From Neobacillus niacini (lineage in GTDB: Bacteria; Bacillota; Bacilli; Bacillales; Cytobacillaceae), in assembly GCF_019749295.1 (NCBI RefSeq), contig NZ_JACWFG010000001.1, forward strand, positions 704,604-768,603: a stretch of DNA of 64,000 bases, in the 5' to 3' direction. A program made the translations under genes and the position numbers. Of this stretch, positions 60,293 to 64,000 are shown one piece after another (position 1 is the stretch's first letter; each line of letters begins with the position of its first letter). The notes beneath the pieces are model-generated. The model was not told the DNA's origin and did no database searches. It saw only the letters and a list, made by a program, of their open reading frames with translations.

Positions 60293-61774
60293 TTACTCCT
60301 TTAATACCGCATTAATATAGATTTCTGGGTCTAGGATAGTCTGTACAGCTTGAGAGATAAATGGATAAACCTCTTCTGTCCCGACACCATACAAAACCGC
60401 AATCACAACAAGGACGACAGCTGGGATAAATAATCCCGAAATCGAAACTTGCTTAGGGACATAATCCCTGTTAACAGTTCCCCAGAAACCGTGAATAAAG
60501 ATTTTGAATACTGAATATAAGACCATTAAACTCGACAATAAAATAATTCCAAGTCCAACGTAAGATTCAGCATAAACAGTTCCTTTTAGAATTAGCAATT
60601 TCCCAGCAAAGCCGCTAAATGGCGGTATCCCCGCTAATGAGATTGCTGCAATAAAAAATGTCCAGGCAAGGTAAGGATACTGTTTCATCAAACCGCCCAT
60701 TTTCCGTAAATCACTTGTACCGCTCACCCTAATCATAATGCCAATCAGCAAAAATAAAGCGGCTTTTATGAGCATGTCGTGAATAAGATAAAGGAGTGAG
60801 CCGGCAATTGCCTCTTCGTTCATTAAAGAAACTCCGTACAGAATCACCCCAACGGCAATGACAATATTGTAAATAATAATTTTTTTAACATCCCAGTACG
60901 CAATAGCCCCAATCACTCCTACAACAATCGTGAGCAGTGACAATGTCCCTAAAATCATATGGGTAAAAGCTTGATCGTGATGAAAGATGAGCGTATAAGT
61001 ACGAAATATTGAATAAACACCCACTTTTGTCAGTAAAGCCCCAAATATCGCAATCACAGGGATCGGCGGTGCATGATACGAACCTGGCAGCCAAAAGAAA
61101 AACGGAAAGATTGCTGCTTTTAAACCGAAAACTACTAAAAAGCAAATGGCAATAACACTTAAAATTCCCGGTTGATTGACTGCTGCTACACGTTCGCTTA
61201 GCTGCGCCATATTTAACGTTCCAGTGACGGCATAAAGATAAGCAACACCAATAACGAAAAAGGCTGATGAAATTACATTTACGATGATATATTTTAGAGA
61301 CTCCCGCAGTTGAATCTTCGTACCGCCAAGAACAAGCAGGACATAAGACGCCATTAACATCACTTCAAAAAACACAAAGAGGTTAAAAACATCACCCGTT
61401 AGGAACGCCCCGTTTACCCCTACTATTAGAAACTGAAACACAGCATAATAATAGTAGCGTTCTCGCTCCGTTCCAATTCCCTTGAAAGAATAGACAAGCA
61501 CGGCTGCAGCAATAATAGAAGTGGTCAGCACCAGCAAGGAAGCAAGCATGTCCGCGGCAATAATAATCCCAAAGGGTGCCTCCCAGCTCCCCATCGCCAG
61601 CGTCACCATCCCTTCTTGCTTTACAACGTAAACCACTGCTGCGGAAATCATAATTGCGATCATGGAAGACAGAAATGATATCGCCTTTTGCACCCTTACT
61701 TGTTTTACACAGAAAATAAGGATGATTCCAGTCAGGAGCGGCCATAATACAGGCATTAATATTAGATTATTCAT
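60293..61774 (-). CDS. mrpD: Na+/H+ antiporter subunit D
   Basis: 493 residues, about fourteen helices, NuoL/M/N-like. Conserved [10 protein letters not shown] near residue 131, [15 protein letters not shown] near 216 and H-D-M-L-I-K-A-A-L near 334 supply the Glu and Lys of the proton path. Overlaps mrpC by 8 bases. Confidence 0.95.
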   Translation of the reverse strand: MNNLILMPVLWPLLTGIILIFCVKQVRVQKAISFLSSMIAIMISAAVVYVVKQEGMVTLAMGSWEAPFGIIIAADMLASLLVLTTSIIAAAVLVYSFKGIGTERERYYYYAVFQFLIVGVNGAFLTGDVFNLFVFFEVMLMASYVLLVLGGTKIQLRESLKYIIVNVISSAFFVIGVAYLYAVTGTLNMAQLSERVAAVNQPGILSVIAICFLVVFGLKAAIFPFFFWLPGSYHAPPIPVIAIFGALLTKVGVYSIFRTYTLIFHHDQAFTHMILGTLSLLTIVVGVIGAIAYWDVKKIIIYNIVIAVGVILYGVSLMNEEAIAGSLLYLIHDMLIKAALFLLIGIMIRVSGTSDLRKMGGLMKQYPYLAWTFFIAAISLAGIPPFSGFAGKLLILKGTVYAESYVGLGIILLSSLMVLYSVFKIFIHGFWGTVNRDYVPKQVSISGLFIPAVVLVVIAVLYGVGTEEVYPFISQAVQTILDPEIYINAVLKE

Positions 61775-62108
61775 GTGTATCGTTTCCTTTCAAACACTCC
61801 ATATCATCTGTCCCCAATTCCTGATAGGCACGGTATGCAAGCACCAGTAAAAAGGCAGTGACCCCAAAGCTAATAACAATCGCAGTTAATATTAACGCCT
61901 GTGGCAATGGATCCACATAAGACGCCGCTTTCTCGCTTAATAAAGGAACAGCACCTTGTTTTAAACCGCCCATCGTCAAAATTAACAAATGTGCACCATG
62001 GCTCAAAAGGCCTGTCCCTACAATGATTCTCAAAATGCTTTTTGATAAGATTAAATAGGTTGCACACATAAATAAAACACCAATAACTACTGCCATGACT
62101 ATTTCCAT
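61767..62108 (-). CDS. mrpC: Na+/H+ antiporter subunit C
   Basis: 113 residues, three helices, NuoK-like. Conserved [13 protein letters not shown] near residue 31 and [14 protein letters not shown] near 66. Its start overlaps the mrpB stop by 1 base. Confidence 0.95.
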   Translation of the reverse strand: MEIVMAVVIGVLFMCATYLILSKSILRIIVGTGLLSHGAHLLILTMGGLKQGAVPLLSEKAASYVDPLPQALILTAIVISFGVTAFLLVLAYRAYQELGTDDMECLKGNDTHE

Positions 62109-62527
62109 TATTCATCCTCCCCTATCGTTTGAATAATGGTCATCGTTACACCGACAACAACCAAATAAACTCCTAAATCAAATAACACAGCTGTATGCAG
62201 CGAAGTGTGCCCCAATATCGGAAGGTCAAAGTATTTATAGGCATGGGTCATCAGTGGAACATCGAAAATGGCACCGCCTGCGACGGTCAGCGCTGAAATT
62301 AATAATCCCGTGGCAATCATGATTTTATAATCAACAGGTAATATTTTTGCCACCGTATTCAAGTCGTAAGCGAGCAGCAGTAATACAATCGCTGCAGAAG
62401 TCATTAGACCGCCGACAAACCCTCCTCCTGGTGAATAATGCCCACCAAAAAAGATCGATATTGAGAATAGAAGTATAATAAATACAGCAACTTTAGTAAC
62501 AGTTTGAAGGATTAAATCATTTTTCAT
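62108..62527 (-). CDS. mrpB: Na+/H+ antiporter subunit B
   Basis: 139 residues, four helices, with [14 protein letters not shown] near residue 28, typical of MrpB/MnhB. Overlaps mrpA by 4 bases. Confidence 0.95.
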   Translation of the reverse strand: MKNDLILQTVTKVAVFIILLFSISIFFGGHYSPGGGFVGGLMTSAAIVLLLLAYDLNTVAKILPVDYKIMIATGLLISALTVAGGAIFDVPLMTHAYKYFDLPILGHTSLHTAVLFDLGVYLVVVGVTMTIIQTIGEDE

Positions 62528-64000
62528 AATTGATCATTCCTCCTTGTCAACCGTAAGCGAATCATAGCAAAAATACCTAAAGCGGCGATTCCTAATACCG
62601 TAATCTCAAACATCGTATCGAGTCCACGGAAATCAACCAAAATGACGTTAACAACATTCTTACCGCCGGCTTCTGTATATGCTTTTTCTAAATAGAAACT
62701 TGATATCGAGTCAAATAGCTTTTGACTATGAGAGGATAAGGCAATCAATGCGATGACTACACCTACTCCCACAGAGATTATTGCATTTGTTACTTTAAAT
62801 GTTAATCGTTCCTCTTTTCTGCTGGTCAGCTTTGGCAAATGATAGAAGCATAGCAGGAATAACGCTACAGAAATCGTTTCAATCACAAGCTGAGTTAAGG
62901 CCAAATCCGGTGCACGGAAAAGGACAAAGAACAAGGATACAGTATACCCGACTGCCCCTAAAAGGATAATCGCCGTTAGCCGTGATTTAGCAAACAAGAT
63001 TGAAATCGAACCAATAACCAAAGCAAAGGCAAGAATGATTTCATACAGTCCGATTGGTGCTATATTACCAAATTCTAATCGGAAAGCTCCCTTACCGAAT
63101 AGAGATACTCCTAATAACAAGAAAAAGGCTGTAAAAATATATACCAGATAGTTTCTTATCGAACCTGTCATGACCCTGTCAGACAACGCTCTTGAAAAGT
63201 TGTCCATCGTCGAGAGGATCCAGTCATACAACGCATTTAGCGAATATCGCTGACTGAGTATCCCGTATATTCCCTTCCACTTTGAAAGAGTAAGATACAA
63301 TATGATACCAATGGCGATAACACCAATCGTCATCCATAGTTCCGGTGTCCACCACCCATGCCAAAAACTTATGTGGACATGGAAGTCGTTTTGCGCAAGT
63401 AACGGCTGAATACTAGAAACGGCCGGTTCAATAAGTGAGGCAGATAGTAGGTTCGGAAAAATCCCAAAAGTAATCACCAAGGAAGCTAAAATGATAGGAG
63501 AAATTAACATTCCCATGGGTGCTTCATGCGGCTTTTTCTCCAATTTTTCTAATTGAGCTTTACCCGTGAAGGTTTTAAAAATTAGAATCATGCTGTAAAG
63601 AAATGTAAAAACGCTGGCAATCCACGCAATGACTGGGAATAACACACCCCAAGTATTCATGTTAAAGATATCGAGCGCCAGGACATTAACCATCCCAGTA
63701 AAAAACATTTCCTTACTTAAAAAGCCATTGAAGGGCGGCAAACCAGCCATGGAGAAACCGCCGATAACGGTAATGGTAAAGGTAATCGGCATAAATGGTA
63801 ATAAACCGCCTAGTTTCCGTATATCACGGGTACCTGTTTCATGGTCCACAATCCCTGCTGCCATAAAGAGGCTTCCTTTAAATGTAGCATGGTTAATTAA
63901 GTGGAAAATCGCGGCCACTGTTGCAGCCATGTAAATATTGTCATCAAGGTTCTCAAAGTGCAATGCTGCTGCACCTAGGCCTAATAAGGACATGATAAGA
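62524..64000 (-). CDS. mrpA: Na+/H+ antiporter subunit A (N-terminal part beyond window)
   Basis: The frame is open to the right edge, so only the C-terminal ~492 of about 800 residues are seen. H-L-I-N-H-A-T-F-K-G-S-L-F-M is the NuoL-like channel motif; the C-terminal third holds the MrpA-specific domain with F-R-A-P-D-L-A-L-T-Q-L-V-I-E-T-I, found in the MrpA tail. First gene of mrpABCDEFG; the operon promoter lies outside the window. Confidence 0.95.
   Translation of the reverse strand, partial: LIMSLLGLGAAALHFENLDDNIYMAATVAAIFHLINHATFKGSLFMAAGIVDHETGTRDIRKLGGLLPFMPITFTITVIGGFSMAGLPPFNGFLSKEMFFTGMVNVLALDIFNMNTWGVLFPVIAWIASVFTFLYSMILIFKTFTGKAQLEKLEKKPHEAPMGMLISPIILASLVITFGIFPNLLSASLIEPAVSSIQPLLAQNDFHVHISFWHGWWTPELWMTIGVIAIGIILYLTLSKWKGIYGILSQRYSLNALYDWILSTMDNFSRALSDRVMTGSIRNYLVYIFTAFFLLLGVSLFGKGAFRLEFGNIAPIGLYEIILAFALVIGSISILFAKSRLTAIILLGAVGYTVSLFFVLFRAPDLALTQLVIETISVALFLLCFYHLPKLTSRKEERLTFKVTNAIISVGVGVVIALIALSSHSQKLFDSISSFYLEKAYTEAGGKNVVNVILVDFRGLDTMFEITVLGIAALGIFAMIRLRLTRRNDQL

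Overview
The window comes from a low-GC, endospore-forming member of the Bacillaceae. Evidence is the sporulation gene content (an alpha/beta-type small acid-soluble spore protein, SpoVR, YheC/YheD coat-associated ATP-grasp proteins), Bacillus-type strong ribosome-binding sites, TTG/GTG starts, and gene neighbourhoods that echo Bacillus subtilis blocks (yheC/D/E with an sspB-type gene and yheH/yheI; yxkF with msmX; sigY-yxlC-yxlD; yhcT/yhcU; deoR-deoC; blt/bltR; mrpA-G). The exact genus cannot be fixed from the sequence; a Neobacillus/Mesobacillus-like organism is plausible.

Layout. 1-4.6 kb: tandem ATP-grasp spore-coat genes and YheE. 4.6-4.93 kb: a nested MITE-like repeat. 5-8 kb: PucR-type regulator, msmX, a zinc-ribbon protein, two tRNA-like structures and a SASP gene. 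8-13.7 kb: fumarase and a BmrCD-type heterodimeric ABC exporter preceded by a leader-peptide attenuator. 13.8-18.5 kb: an ECF sigma factor with its anti-sigma proteins, a class A penicillin-binding protein and a frameshifted NERD-domain gene, the last two lying between two arrays of one 52-bp repeat family in opposite orientation. 18.5-22.5 kb: Fur-type feoAB and a TPP-riboswitch-controlled thiT. 22.6-26.8 kb: orphan sensor kinase, a CNNM/CBS protein with a switch-like leader, and small proteins. 26.9-30.5 kb: an orphan Fo-ATPase-like module (subunit a, short subunit b, AtpZ-DUF3939 fusion) with no c subunit and no F1 genes, then DUF445. 31-31.8 kb: mobile-element debris. 31.8-41.9 kb: SpoVR, M14 peptidase, YhdB, SDR, phosphoglucomutase, RluA-type pseudouridine synthase, DUF47-Pit phosphate transport and YitT. 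41.9-48.9 kb: receiver protein, HEAT-repeat protein, GT2 synthase, glycoside hydrolase and proC in one orientation, apparently an uncharacterised exopolysaccharide operon. 49-51.3 kb: deoR-deoC-xapX-cdd. 51.5-57.7 kb: MMPL transporter, Fur-type cupin, Blt/BltR-like efflux pair and a short metallophosphoesterase. 57.8-64 kb: FabF and the Mrp Na+/H+ antiporter operon, whose mrpA runs off the right edge.

The most notable items are the orphan Fo module, the receiver/HEAT/GT2/GH polysaccharide operon, the tandem tRNA-like elements upstream of the SASP gene, the attenuator in front of yheIH, and the CNNM leader with two competing folds. All functional assignments rest on reading motifs and gene order by eye; no database search or folding program was run.
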